A DNA stretch of 64,000 nt from Loripinus fragilis (lineage: Eukaryota; Mollusca; Bivalvia; Lucinida; Lucinidae): positions 127,036,375 to 127,100,374 of the forward strand of contig OZ026515.1 in the NCBI GenBank assembly GCA_964019695.1, in the 5' to 3' direction. The position numbers and the translations under genes are program-made. Below are positions 33,920 to 44,457 of this stretch, one piece after another. Within the stretch, counting starts at the first letter, position 1. Each line of letters begins with the position of its first letter. A model generated the notes under the pieces. It did not search any database, had not been told where the DNA came from, and saw only the letters and a program-made list of their open reading frames with translations.

Positions 33920-34440
33920 ATCTTGATCTGGGCCCAAGATGAAAATGCCTCCTTAAAGTTAAGGAAGACTTAAGTTAAGTTTTTATTTTAGGATGCTAGA
34001 AACAACGTTTCGACCTTATTAAAATCAAAAAAGCTTATTTTTTCTGTGGATTATAATGGTATTTTTGACCATAAGTACTGCATCGACCCCGGCAAATTAT
34101 CAAATATTTAATGTAACATGTTGAAATTTCAATGCTTAACTAAAGCCGTCCTTAACTTTAAGGAAGCATTGTAAATTTGGGACCTGGGCCCGGAATTACA
34201 ATGCCTTCTTGAAGTTAAGCAAAACTAGAGTTAAGTATTTATATTTCAACATGCTTTATTAAATGCTAGCTAAATTGCCTTGATCGATGTGGTACTTGTG
34301 GTCAAAGATATCATTGTGATCTTCAGAAAAAAATGGAACTATTTTGATAAACGTCATTTTTCGCATCCTGAAAAATCAATACTTAACTTAAGTCTTCCTT
34401 AACTTTAGGAGGCATTGTAATTCCGGGCCCGGATCAGGAT
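33920..34440. mobile_element. Two adjacent foldback elements sharing the same termini
   Basis: The terminal sequence GGGCCCGGAATTACAATGCC, followed by TCCTTAAAGTTAAGGAAG-type text, occurs four times in alternating orientation: ends at about 33,928, 34,195, 34,190 and 34,430. The adjacent ends near 34,190 overlap. Each unit is about 250 bp and carries TTAACTTAAG-rich subterminal arms. Confidence 0.75.
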
Positions 34441-34454
34441 ATAATAAGTTCTAA

Positions 34455-34650
34455 GTCTTAAATCACAACAAAAGTCGTCTACTTTTGTCGTCTGCTGAAA
34501 TGTTTTAGAGCCTCATGGGCAAACAGTGTAGAACCAGGTCACAGGAGCAGTCTGATCTGGACCCACACTGTTTGCCTCTATACTTACATCAGTCAATAAT
34601 GTTAGCATATAATGCTAATGCAGCAGACGACCTAAACAGACGCCATTTTT
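34455..34650. mobile_element. Foldback MITE, family D copy 3
   Basis: Shows GTCGTCTGCTGAAATG on the left, AGGAGCAGTCTGATCTGG and CCACACTGTTTGCC at the centre, and GCAGCAGACGACC on the right. The terminal TTAAAGCGCC motif is not intact here, though an isolated copy of it occurs at 34,946. Confidence 0.7.
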
Positions 34651-34852
34651 AAAACTAGTTTTTGATAGCGTGTGATCAGTGTTAATTTCACTTTAGTGCT
34701 TACTTATATACCGGTCTTGCAATTAAAAATGTATATGTAGAAACTGGGGAGGGGGTTCGATTGACCCTTTGCGATTATGCATGGTTAGTCTGAGTTCTAA
34801 TTGCCCTTTTACAATGTATTTGTAAGTGCATTTTTACGCTGCACACATTTCA

Positions 34853-34950
34853 TATTTACATTTCTTGGATCACATCTGTTTCTGTCATGATTAGCCCTTA
34901 ATTTACATTTCTTGGATCAAATCTGTTTCTGTCATGATTAGCCCTTAAAG
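34853..34950 (+). repeat. 47-48 bp tandem duplication
   Basis: The phrase TTACATTTCTTGGATCA, continuing to GTCATGATTAGCCCTTAA, is present twice in direct succession with one base difference, indicating a recent local duplication. Confidence 0.9.
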
Positions 34951-35736
34951 CGCCGATCGCAACAAAAGTCGCATATGGGACAATATCAGCTGTTATCGGT
35001 TTTATCTGCCTGATTATCTCCCTTGAATATTGACCACTCTCGCAACTTACCTGTTGAAATCTGTGGCATCAATTACACAGAAAAGTATACAAACTTTTAA
35101 ATAAATTATTAATAACTAAATTATTATTAAGCTGTCATTATTTTATAAGTTATCAAAAGAAAATTTAATGTTTTATCTTTACAATGATATAAACAAATAT
35201 GAAATAAGTAAAGATTTAGTTTTGTCAAATTGTTCATCTTTTTAACTGGTAAAATCCCATTCATTTCAATGTAAATTGAATGAAAATGCTTAGGGTGAGC
35301 ATTTTATGACCCCAAAATAATCATGTTTTGATATTTTTCCAATGTTTTATAAGTTATAAATGGTATCTCTATCATCCAACAATATCAACCATATAAGTTT
35401 CATAGAAATAAATTACATTTTAGTTCTGTCATTTTTAGGTTGAAAATTGAGTTTAAGCGCCTTCTTACCAGAGCGAAGAAAATGTCTAAGTTCGAATATT
35501 GTGGATCTATAATGCTTCAAATATGCGATATGCTTGGTTAGGTAATGTTGAGAAATCTTAACAGCATTTTAAAAGAAAGGGGAAACTTAGCTGATTGGGA
35601 GACATGATTATGAAAAAAATCTAAATTTTAGTAAAATTTAGAAAACAACAATAACCATATCTTATCGCCGAAATAAAAAATAATTTGATTACAAGTTGCT
35701 TCAATTTACTTTTTTATTTTAATCTTAAGTATAACA

Positions 35737-35737
<1 letters not shown>
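34951..35737. other. No gene seen
   Basis: AT-rich and without a supported feature. Confidence 0.45.
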
Positions 35738-35811
<74 letters not shown>

Positions 35812-35827
35812 GTTGTTATTATTATTT
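35738..35827 (+). repeat. (ATT)n microsatellite
   Basis: About 29 ATT units with a TTGTTG interruption near the right end. The poly-tyrosine open frame read from it is an artefact. The 5' truncated SINE begins shortly after it. Confidence 0.97.
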
Positions 35828-35847
35828 AACTATTGTTAATTCATTGT

Positions 35848-36025
35848 TGTGCTTGACTCGAGACCAAGAGGCCGCGGGTTCGAGCCTCACCGGCGTCACT
35901 GCGTTTTGGTCCTTGAGCAAGACACATTTATCCTAGCTTAGTACTGGTTCAACCCAGGAAGACCCGTCCCTGTTTAACTGAAAAATTGTTGATGGGACGT
36001 AAAGAATCAAATCAAACAAATTGTT
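35848..36025 (+). mobile_element. tRNA-derived SINE, 5'-truncated copy
   Basis: Starts inside the tRNA-like head (CTTGACTCGAGACC), retains the B box GCGGGTTCGAGCCTCACC, the body GCAAGACACATTTATCC and the tail AATCAAATCAAACAAA. The A box is missing, so transcription from its own promoter is unlikely. Confidence 0.88.
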
Positions 36026-36084
36026 TAATCTATTTGCCTAATCATAGCAAACAATTATAGCAAGAGAATATTCGTACAGTCTCA

Positions 36085-36274
36085 CACCGGACAGGCGGCA
36101 ATCGAAAATACTTATCCTATCGACGAACGTAGATCAAAATGGTTAAAAACAGAGTTTTCGATTGCTATTTGTCACCCTACTGGTAACAAATGGCAATCGA
36201 AAACACTTTTTCTAACCATTTTTGATCCACGTTCGTCGATAGGATAAGTGTTTTTGATTGCCGCCTGTCCGGTG
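36085..36274. mobile_element. Long, nearly perfect foldback element (190 bp)
   Basis: The arms of about 80 bases start CACCGGACAGGCGGCAATCG and close with the complement; both hold TATCCTATCGACGAACGT and AACCATTTTTGATC-type sequence with few mismatches. The loop of about 27 bases contains TTTGTCACC / GGTAACAAA, a small second palindrome. No coding capacity. Confidence 0.9.
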
Positions 36275-36726
36275 CGATTCTGGTGACAAACGATTATGAG
36301 ACGCTCATAACGGGATATGCGATAATCCCATGTGTCAGATAATCCCTGGGGCTATAGGTATTATCTTGGTCCTAATAAAGTACTGCTTTTACGGTTTTGA
36401 CCGAATAAACGACTCTGTGTGTGGCGCCTAAAAGTTTATGCACAAATTCAGATACCCTACCCAGACTAATCACAACAGCGTTCATGCACAGTACACCCAT
36501 CTTACTAGTTTTGTCATGCGGCGTCTCGTCAGGGTCTTTACTGCTCAGTATAACAACCTTTTTTTCTGTCATACTACCAAATCTGTCATGCTCAGATTAC
36601 ACAAATAGTTTCGTTTGCAAGTACAGTAAAAGACATGCATAAATTATGCCGATGAGTCCATATATTGGTAATTTAGAATCCGTGATGAGTTCTATAAATG
36701 AAGCATAAGCAACAGTGTAGATCCAG
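36275..36726. other. No gene seen
   Basis: A short palindrome-like stretch (GATAATCCCATG / CAGATAATCCCTGG) lies near 36,320. Overlapping frames of 60-70 codons on both strands near 36,400-36,640 have no recognisable domain. Confidence 0.45.
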
Positions 36727-37625
36727 ATACTTCATAACAAGACATCTCTCCGAGCCTGCATTGTTTGCAATATTGAACATAAACATAATTGTAAACTAAA
36801 AATTGAGTTTTAAGTGAGGCCGTTCAGCGCAAAGGTTCTGGTGAGATTGTACAGCGCAGTCTGGCCTGAACCGTTGCTGTTTGCGTTCCATATGTGTCGG
36901 TTAGAAATTCCCAGAAGGCATATATTTAAACAAACCCCGTCGCACCGAGCTGATCGGGGTCAGTGAGGACTAGAACTGACCACAAACAATTTATAAAAGG
37001 TAAACTTTAAAAGGTCTTTCAACAGCAAACAGCAATGGGCTGATCAGACTGCGCAGATAAATTATTATGCGCATATGTTGTTCGCATATACATGTATGGT
37101 TAACTGAAAAGTCATGCTTATAGTAGCATCTGGGCAGTGAAGACAAGAAACTGCTATGAGCATGTGATATATGCACAGACTGACCTGCTCCATTTATATA
37201 CGCTGTTTGCGTATGGTTAAAGAATCTGGCAGTTGTCACAAGTTTATGATGTGGTCATTTCTCATTGACACAGCGGGAACTCAGTGGGAGTTCGCTCATC
37301 TGTGTTTAAAGTGTGAAAATAGCTGATAAGGATTTGGCCTAAAGCGACTGCTCTCGTGAATTTTGGCGCATTTTCCTGTCTGCATTATATTCCTGTATTA
37401 TGTTTTTTTAACTTGAAGCGAAGACGCTGATCAGACATTTTTGTCAAACTTCGGACCCAGTCTTTACAGATGTCAGCTGATTTTATTTTCGAAACATATG
37501 TACAGTGTGGATCCAGATAAAGAACAAGTATAGTTAAGCTCACACCATATCGGGTCCACATTCCTGAAAATTCGTTATCTTATTATCTTTGATAAAAGCC
37601 AGAGTTCCACTCTCAACGGTACACA

Positions 37626-37702
37626 TGTTCTCAAAGAACTGCCTCAATTTATTTTTATTTATTTTTTATTTATTTATACAATAAATGAGACGGTTCTTTT
37701 GA
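37626..37702. repeat. Hairpin, family C copy 4, with apex insertion
   Basis: The arms TTCTCAAAGAACTGCCTCA and TGAGACGGTTCTTTTGAA are those of the family C hairpin, but the apex is expanded by about 38 bases of TTTATTTA repeats. The paralogous hairpin at 8,780 has the compact apex CTCAGTGAG. Confidence 0.78.
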
Positions 37703-38315
37703 ACGCCCAAAGCAAACTTTAAAATGTTGGATAAGAAAATATTCACAATATTATGCTGATTTTTTTTATCTAGACCTATAAATCTAGATCTATACCGAGA
37801 GAAGACTCAAATCAGGCTGCGCATTTACAATACTGATACGGGTAAACTTTTGGGAAAACATCATTATATTAATTTCTCTTCCTTCTCATATAATAGTATA
37901 ATATCTCATTGTTCTGAAATAATTCAGATTAAAGAATATTTTGTTGCATGATCACTCCAAACGATAATCTTTAATTATAATTGCTGTCGTTAAAACATGT
38001 GTCAGTTTCTTAATCTTTGATACACGGGGGTTAATATTGACCTCATTAGATCATCGCATTAAAAAGTCTAGAGTAAACTGAAAAAATAACCAGACCAAAT
38101 AAGCATATATCCAGCCCCCAAAAAGTGGTCTTGCTAAAACCTTTTTGGCCCAAAAAGTGTCATGGCCGTACCGCCGCCGACGGCCTTGTTTGGCGAAGTT
38201 GTGTTATTTCTAAATCACTGCGAAAGCGCAGACTGGTCTGCGCCTTTGTTGTTCTCAAACCCCCGAAGAGAGTTTTTCTCACGTCGTGGCCCACATAATT
38301 TTTTATCAACATTTA

Positions 38316-38558
38316 GACCCTTAAAGCGCCAAGAAAAAATGCATCTGAAAATGTCGTCTGCTGAAGTCGTCCGCTGCAAATAATTGCCAAACATTAATGA
38401 TGAATTTAAGTATAGAAGCAAACAGTGTGGACCCAGAACAGACTGCTCCTATAGGAGCAGTCTGATCTGGGTCCACACTGTTTGTCATAGAGGCTTCTTA
38501 CACATTTCAGCAGACGAGAAAAGCAGACGACTTTTGTTGCGATTTGCGCTTTTAGGGT
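38316..38558. mobile_element. Foldback MITE, family D copy 4
   Basis: Nearly complete element: GACCCTTAAAGCGCC at the left and GCGCTTTTAGGGT at the right, subterminal GTCGTCTGCTGAAG / CAGCAGACGAGAAAAGCAG, and a central palindrome CTGCTCCTATAGGAGCAG flanked by GGACCCAGA / TCTGGGTCC and by AAACAGTGT / ACACTGTTT. It lies inside copy 2 of duplicated segment 2 and is absent from copy 1. Confidence 0.88.
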
Positions 38559-38937
38559 AAGTACTCAAGTGCACATAAGCTGTTTTAAGACTCAACTCAG
38601 AACACACGAATAGTGGACAAACATGTTTTACATTTGGATATGAAAAACATTTTTCTTGATTTCAATCAGATGCATGCATACTCCAATTTGAAACAAATTT
38701 TAAATGCACAATTTAAGTTACATTAAAGAAAATTCTATCCAACAATTCTGGTAAAGACGGTATAAAGGCCTCTTTCGTCAGGCAAATACCATCGATACCT
38801 GGACTGAGATACAATAGTAGTAATGGATCGATTTCGCGATATAGTCGCCGCGGTGTAAGGGGAACAATTGACTTATCGACTATCTAGGTGATCAAGAACC
38901 ATAACTGAACTGTTAAGTCGAGCCATAGTTCTATTTG

Positions 38938-39151
38938 TCTGCATTTCTCGTCTGCTGAAATATTTAAGAAGCCTCTATGGCAAACTGTGTGGACCCAGAT
39001 CAGACTGCTCCTATAGGAGCAGTCTGCTCTGGGTCCACGCTGTTTGCTTCTATACTTGATTCGCAAGTAATATTAGGCAATTGTTTGCAGCAGACGATTT
39101 CAGCAGACGAGATTTTCAGAATGCATTTTTTTCTTGGCGCTTTAAGGGTTA
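38938..39151. mobile_element. Foldback MITE, family D copy 5 (left end missing)
   Basis: Same central palindrome CTGCTCCTATAGGAGCAG and subterminal GCAGACGATTTCAGCAGACG. The right end GGCGCTTTAAGGGTTAAG is intact, while the left TIR is absent and the element starts directly at GCATTTCTCGTCTGCTG. Confidence 0.85.
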
Positions 39152-39364
39152 AGATAATAACTTTGGGGAATATTTTGCAGATTTTAAATAACCAGTAAAT
39201 TGGATGGCACTCCAGTGTAATTAAGCTGTATTAATTGAACAACTGCGTGAACTACTTGCTTATTCTGCGTTGCAAGTCAAACGTAATCACTACATGACTA
39301 TTGCATTCTGGTTTTGGTTTTGTAGAAGTTGAGCTTTGTCGCGCGCAAACAATATACAAAAATA

Positions 39365-39765
39365 GTAAGTGAGTATGATCAGGAAATACCACAATCACAA
39401 ACTGCAGACAAACCCATTTCACCGCGATGAAGAGCCACACAACAATCACGAGACACCAGGAAGACAAACAAAGCAAAGCAACCAGCTCTCTCTTCCCCAT
39501 CAAGATGACTGAAAACCTTGAATGGACATGAAGTAACGTCCAACAAAACATAAAACAATTACAGACTCCCACAATGGGAGCAACAATAAACAAACAGTCA
39601 ACAACAACAGAACCACCGCCATAGAACGGACTGTAGCCTAAGCCACCGGGGGCTTAAATGAATTTTACTGGTACCAAATCTTCATCCTAGATTCTGCTGT
39701 TGTTGAAGTACAAGAAATGTTTTGCTCGCATGGAAGCCTTCTAACTATTGCAATGTATCGTCATG
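39365..39765 (-). repeat. Retroelement 3'-end family A, copy near full length
   Basis: Minus-strand family A from TTCTTGTACTTCAACAACAG and TTTAAGCCCCCGGTGGCTTA to CTGATCATACTCACTTACTA. The RT remnant at 39,890 precedes it in the same orientation, as at 14.4-15.9 kb. A hydrophobic open frame in this unit recurs in other copies but is not convincingly coding. Confidence 0.82.
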
Positions 39766-39889
39766 GCGAAACACTCTAATCAAATTAACACGCTGTGATG
39801 AAACAGAGAAAAGGGCTCACGTCTCACAGATAGACAGAGCTAAAGAAAAACTCAAGTTGAGCCAAGGTGGGCCCAACTATAGATAAGCA

Positions 39890-40460
39890 TCAGTCACCAA
39901 CTCACCTATTAAAGCGTTGCGTCAGAGCCGTCATAGCGTCTGAGAACTAACCCACCGTCGTGAACATAACTATAAACCATGATTGGGTTTAAAACCAGGC
40001 ATACAGACAGTCGCATGACATCCAAGTTACACCTAACCTTTGTATAACGTTTGATTATCTTTTTGAATTGATCACTAGAATTAGGTTTTCCGATAATTAT
40101 TTTGAATTGATAAACTTAATCACCATAAAATATAGGTTCTGATATGCCTTATTGCAGAAGAGTTTTAATCAAAAGTTGTATATAACAATTAATTCTGAGT
40201 GTCTGTGGTAGAATATAGAAAATGCTTTCGAATTTTATGATATCTATAACCTTGTTTTAATAAATTAGCAGTTAAGAATACGTTTATGTTGTTGAAGTCA
40301 TCAACATTAGAACGCACTCTTACAAAACGAATAAGGTGAGAAATGTATACACCATAGGAAGGGGAGCAAGGAACATCTAACCTGTCTTCGGCGTGTAGAA
40401 ATGCTTTATGTTGAAAATTTAGCACTTTAACTTTCGAGAATGCGAATAACAAAAGCGTTG
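39890..40460 (-). pseudogene. Decayed retroelement reverse transcriptase, copy 2
   Basis: The minus strand encodes SPSYGVYISHLIRFVRVRS, LLKQGYRYHKIRKHF and further frame-shifted C-terminal pieces, related to the remnant at 14,860 (same VYISxLxRF and LLKQGYRYHK landmarks). The catalytic part is not preserved here. The Penelope-like assignment is tentative. Confidence 0.7.
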
Positions 40461-41164
40461 ATCATACTGTGCGGTTGCATGGCCTGTTCTTCGCTTATAG
40501 TGTTCACATTCAGCGATATCAGGATATGATGTCATGAGGCCAAATAAAGTTAGGTTGTCATTAAGCAGCAGCCCTGATCCCGAGAGTAATTGGGCGAAGC
40601 CACAACTCACACGCCCTGAAAGCTTTTTTATGAGCTGCCTGATCGGGGTCTACTCTGTTTGCTTATGGAAATATGATATATCTGATAATTTCTTTGCTCT
40701 ATGGACCGACATGAAACTTAATCTATATAATAATTCATAGTGGGTGGATGAATATGCATGAAGGAAATGGTTAAGCGGTATTCTGCTAGCGACTTATATT
40801 ACTGAAGGACCAGAATATGCAAAATATCAACACTCTTGCACATATCAATGAATGGAAATATTTTCTCCAAACTCGGGTTGTCGTGATTTGGTCTGCAGTG
40901 TGTGATTGTGGTATTTCATGATTATACTCACTTGTTTTTTGTTGTTGTTTTTTTTTTCAATATATTATAAATGATAAGTGTTGATATTGGGTATAGTTTT
41001 TCAATGAAACTAGTTTAAAACAATTCGGTTTAGAAATAAAAGAGTTATTCCCCCTTGTTGATTGAAAAGATGCTATTTCAAAAATGACACCTTTTGTTAA
41101 AAACAGAATTGTATTCTATCTTTAAAGCGAAATGTGTTATCTGTCAAATGGTACCATATTTGTT
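40461..41164. other. No gene; one family A 3'-end fragment
   Basis: A short family A end (GGTCTGCAGTGTGTGATTGT, then TTATACTCACTTG) lies at 40,890-40,940. Otherwise no feature is supported. The phrase TCTTTAAAGCGAAATGTG near 41,118 recurs at about 45,808 beyond the second minisatellite. Confidence 0.6.
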
Positions 41165-42050
41165 AGTTGTGTAAGAATGTGACGTCTGTGTGCAAGAATG
41201 TAACATCTACATATACGAACATGACAGTGTCTATGTAAATAAATGACATTTCAATGTAAGAATGTGGCAATTGTTATGTAAAAATGTGACATCTTTACGT
41301 AAGAATGTGACATCTCTATATAAGGTGATATCTCTATGTAAGAATATGCCATTTGATGTAAGAATGTGACATCTTTAAAATAAGAATGTGACATCTGTTT
41401 TTAAAATGTGACAACTCTATGTAAGAGTTAGACATCTCTGTGTAAGAATGTGCAGTCACTTTGAATGATACGACATATCTATGTAAGAATGTCAAGCTAT
41501 GTGTAAGAATGTAACATCTGCATGTTAGATTGTGAAATTTCTATATGCGTGCGTGCGTGCGTGCGTGTGTGCGTGTGTGTGTGTGTTATCTCTATGTTAG
41601 AATGTATCATGTTTATGTAATAATGTGACATATATTATGTAAGATGGTATGACATCACTAATAGCAATGTGTTATCTCTCTATGTAAGAATACAACATCT
41701 CTATAAAAGATTGCGACATGTCTATGTAAGAATGTGACATGTCTATGTCATAATGTGGCATCTCTATATACGAATGCAAAGTGACATCTCTATATACGAA
41801 TGTGATATATCTGTATGTAATAATGTGACATCTTGATATACAAATGTGATATTTTTATGTAAAATGATGACATCTCCATGTAAGAATATGATATGTAGGA
41901 ATGTAACATCTCTATGCAAAAGTGTGGCATCTTTAATGTTAGAATGTGACATATGTATGAAATAATGTGATATTTTATATAGGAATTAGCCATCTCTCTG
42001 TAGAAATGTGACATCTGTATGTAACAATGTGACCTCTCTATGTAGAGAAT
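41165..42050 (+). repeat. Degenerate 21 bp minisatellite, array 1
   Basis: About 40 diverged units of TATGTAAGAATGTGACATC plus two bases. Because 21 is a multiple of three, long open frames of seven-residue repeats appear on the minus strand; these are artefacts. A (GCGT)n/(GT)n stretch lies at about 41,546-41,585. A related array is at 45,385. Confidence 0.9.
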
Positions 42051-42214
42051 GTATCATTCCTTGAATATCTTGATTTAATAACTTGAACTTTTTTTAGAAA
42101 AGATGTTTAGTGCTGTTCTTTTGCAAACCTCAATGATGAATATTAAAGCCAGTTGTTGAAATAAATTCATTTTCAGCAGTTTATTTGAAGACACTAAAAA
42201 AGTTTCAATAAAAT

Positions 42215-42576
42215 TGGAGAGAATTAGGCACAATCATATAACAAAACAATTGATGCATTCTCGCCAAAGTAAGAAAGAGGGCAAAGATCAGGAATCGATA
42301 CAATCAAGCACCACACCTGACCCAGGATACCAATGGGAAAGTGACAACGTCATAATTAGACATCACACACGAGAGCCAAGAGGTCAGTCCTTTCCAAGCA
42401 GGTGACCACAGGGGCATCAACAAACAGACGTGCCTGAAAGCATAACAAAATAAGACAGAAATAACATAAATGATAGACAAAAGAAGCACCGCATTGGAAC
42501 GGTAGTAAGAATATTTTACTGGAGGGCTTAAACGGTTTAACGGTGCACCAACCTCACCCTTAGTTAAGATGTGGAT
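42215..42576 (-). repeat. Retroelement 3'-end family B, interrupted by mariner
   Basis: Minus-strand family B with CCACACCTGACCCAGG, GAGCCAAGAGGTCAG, GCACCGC-TTGGAACGG and AACCTCACCC. Its continuation (ATGTTTGGTTTGCATG, then CTAGAACATATAAATCAAG) is found only beyond 44,460. The mariner therefore inserted into this retroelement copy. Confidence 0.85.
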
Positions 42577-42578
42577 CA

Positions 42579-42601
42579 AGGGCTGAGCAAAAAATTCGTA
42601 G
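42579..42601 (+). repeat. Mariner left terminal inverted repeat
   Basis: Twenty-three bases identical, in inverse orientation, to 44,435-44,457. This is the expected binding and cleavage site for the transposase encoded between them. Confidence 0.9.
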
Positions 42602-43011
42602 AATTTGTTGATAAAAATAAAACTACTGGTGCAATTAATCTCTAAATTTTATATGTTTAAAATCTATTCATTACGGACAAAATTTGAAATTTTCAGACAA
42701 ATCGATAGAAAAACGCCGTTGCTATGGCTCCTCCTACGGCGTTAGTATCGGCTACCCGGAGCACGCCATGACGTTAACGTCATTTGACGTTGACAACGTT
42801 GATAACGTTATGACGATGTCATATCACCGTATTGGCACACGCAATTGATTTTCTCTTTATTAAACGTAGAAATCACATGAACAGCTCGTATTTACCTGAA
42901 ATACTGTTATTTTGGTAAAAAAGAGCTGTTTATAGCATTTTTACATAGTGTCAATTGCTGGTGGTATCATCAAAGTCTTTGTGGCAAGTAACTTTATGTG
43001 CACACAATACC

Positions 43012-44073
43012 TCATAGTTTTTCAAAATACTGTCCATGCTCTCTAACACACTTCTGGTGGCGATCAACCCATCTTCGAAATATATCTCGGTACCAGGTCC
43101 TGTCATAGCTTGAAATGATGCTGGATACGGCTTGTCGTAGCTCCGCAAAGTCACCAAAACGCTTGCCACGGAGCTGAGACTTTATCTCGGGGAAAACGGC
43201 AAAATCCATGGGAGCGAGATCGGGGCTGTATGGTGCATGCGGAACAGTCTCCAACTCTAAAAGAGACAGCTCGAGGCGGGTCTCCACTGACACGTGCGGT
43301 GGTGCATTGTCCTGGTGCAGCAGGAAGTCACTGATTGCCTTACCAGGCCGCTTCTTTCGGATTGCTTGCTGAAGGTCTCTCCTAAGAACCTTAGAGTAAT
43401 ACTGTGAGTTGACTGTGACTCTCTGAGGTACGGCGTGTGATAAAAGCATCCCCTGTCGATCCGCGAACATTATAAACATAAATTTCCCTCCACTTTTTGC
43501 AACTCTGGCCTTCTTTGGGGTTTCCGATTCTTTGTCTGTCCATTGCGTAGATTGCTGTTTAGTCTCAGGATCGAAGAGCCAAAGCCAAGTTTCATCACAT
43601 GTTATAATTCTGTCAAGAAACATATCGCCTTCACGTGTATTCCGCCGTAAAAACTGCTTCGAGACAGCAACTCTCCTTTCCCGCTCCTCAGCTGTCAATA
43701 ATCGTGGCACCCATCGCGCGCATAGACGATTCATGTGCAGGTGGTCGTGTAAAATGGTTCTAACTGTTCCATATGACGATCCTACAGTCTCAGATATCTC
43801 CCTAACCGTTTGGCGGCGGTCCTTCTCAACAACGTCGCTGACGCACGTCACTAGTTTATCGCTTATAACTTTCGCTCTTCCGCTCCGTGAGTCATCTTCA
43901 ATGCTCTTTCTTCCCTGCTTAAAGCGTGCGTGCCACTTGAACACTGTTGATTTCTTCATTGCTGGTGCGTCTCCTGCTATTTTTAATAAATTAAATGTCT
44001 CAGTCGGCGTTTGTCCTAAGTTGACACAGAATTTTATTGCAGCGCGAGTTTCTACCACTTCTGGAACCACCAT
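43012..44073 (-). CDS. Mariner transposase, intact 353 aa
   Basis: The enzyme would excise and reinsert the element by cut-and-paste at TA sites. Residues 1-110 form the paired-type helix-turn-helix DNA-binding region (TVFKWHARFKQGRKSIEDD, then SSYGTVRTILHDHLHM). The linker motif WVPRLL is at 121-126. The catalytic triad is D160 (ITCDETW), D255 (LHQDNAPPH) and D290 in YSPDLAPMD, with exactly 34 residues between the last two, the D,D34D signature of mariner. Length and the C-terminal YFEKL region match the family, closest in style to the mariner domain of SETMAR. The start ATG at 44,071-44,073 gives the expected N-terminus. No stop or frameshift is present. Long open frames on the opposite strand are shadows of this gene. 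Confidence 0.97.
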   Translation of the reverse strand: MVVPEVVETRAAIKFCVNLGQTPTETFNLLKIAGDAPAMKKSTVFKWHARFKQGRKSIEDDSRSGRAKVISDKLVTCVSDVVEKDRRQTVREISETVGSSYGTVRTILHDHLHMNRLCARWVPRLLTAEERERRVAVSKQFLRRNTREGDMFLDRIITCDETWLWLFDPETKQQSTQWTDKESETPKKARVAKSGGKFMFIMFADRQGMLLSHAVPQRVTVNSQYYSKVLRRDLQQAIRKKRPGKAISDFLLHQDNAPPHVSVETRLELSLLELETVPHAPYSPDLAPMDFAVFPEIKSQLRGKRFGDFAELRQAVSSIISSYDRTWYRDIFRRWVDRHQKCVREHGQYFEKL

Positions 44074-44434
44074 TTTCGCCCTTTACTTTTCCGTTCAAAC
44101 GTCTCACAATAACTAGCGTCTTGACGTTGTTATTCGGAAGTGACGTCAGAAATTTCGCACGGAACATCAAATGGCGCCATTCTTGACGTTGACGTAATTT
44201 CAGCTGATTTGAATCAAAAAAATTTGAAATATCATCGTTTTTAAAAGCATAACAACAGTGAGTTTATGGCGTGCTCCGGGGTAGCGAACCCCGCACTTTT
44301 CACGGTGAAAATAGATATATTTATAGTAGAGTAAGGATAATGAAGTTTTTCATGAAAATTGATATTAGACTATAATTATGCCTGTAAAAATATGAAATCG
44401 ATCGGACGTCAAATAAAAAAAATATAAAGAAATG

Positions 44435-44457
44435 CTACGAATTTTTTGCTCAGCCCT
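44435..44457 (-). repeat. Mariner right terminal inverted repeat
   Basis: Exact inverse of 42,579-42,601, followed by CG and the TA target dinucleotide. Confidence 0.9.

Larger units (their letters stand above)
36727..38938 (+). repeat. Long duplicated segment 2, copy 2
   Basis: Counterpart of 7,840-9,590, 28.9 kb away in the same orientation, starting at ATACTTCATAACAAGACATC and ending at GCCATAGTTCTATTTGT. It is longer by about 460 bp because of a family D foldback (38,316-38,558), adjacent unaligned sequence (38,040-38,315), and a TTTA-rich insertion at the apex of the family C hairpin (37,646-37,684). A second foldback begins exactly where the similarity stops. Confidence 0.78.

Noticed and set aside
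35685..35936. Open frame with a long poly-tyrosine run
   Set aside because: It translates the ATT microsatellite and part of a SINE.
41764..42014. Overlapping open frames of repeated seven-residue units on the minus strand
   Set aside because: They are direct translations of the 21 bp minisatellite, whose unit length keeps all frames open.
41165..42050. CRISPR-like regular repeats
   Set aside because: Units are contiguous with no unique spacers, and the sequence is eukaryotic; it is a minisatellite.
43532..44116. 194-codon open frame on the plus strand
   Set aside because: It is the antisense shadow of the mariner transposase and has no domain of its own.
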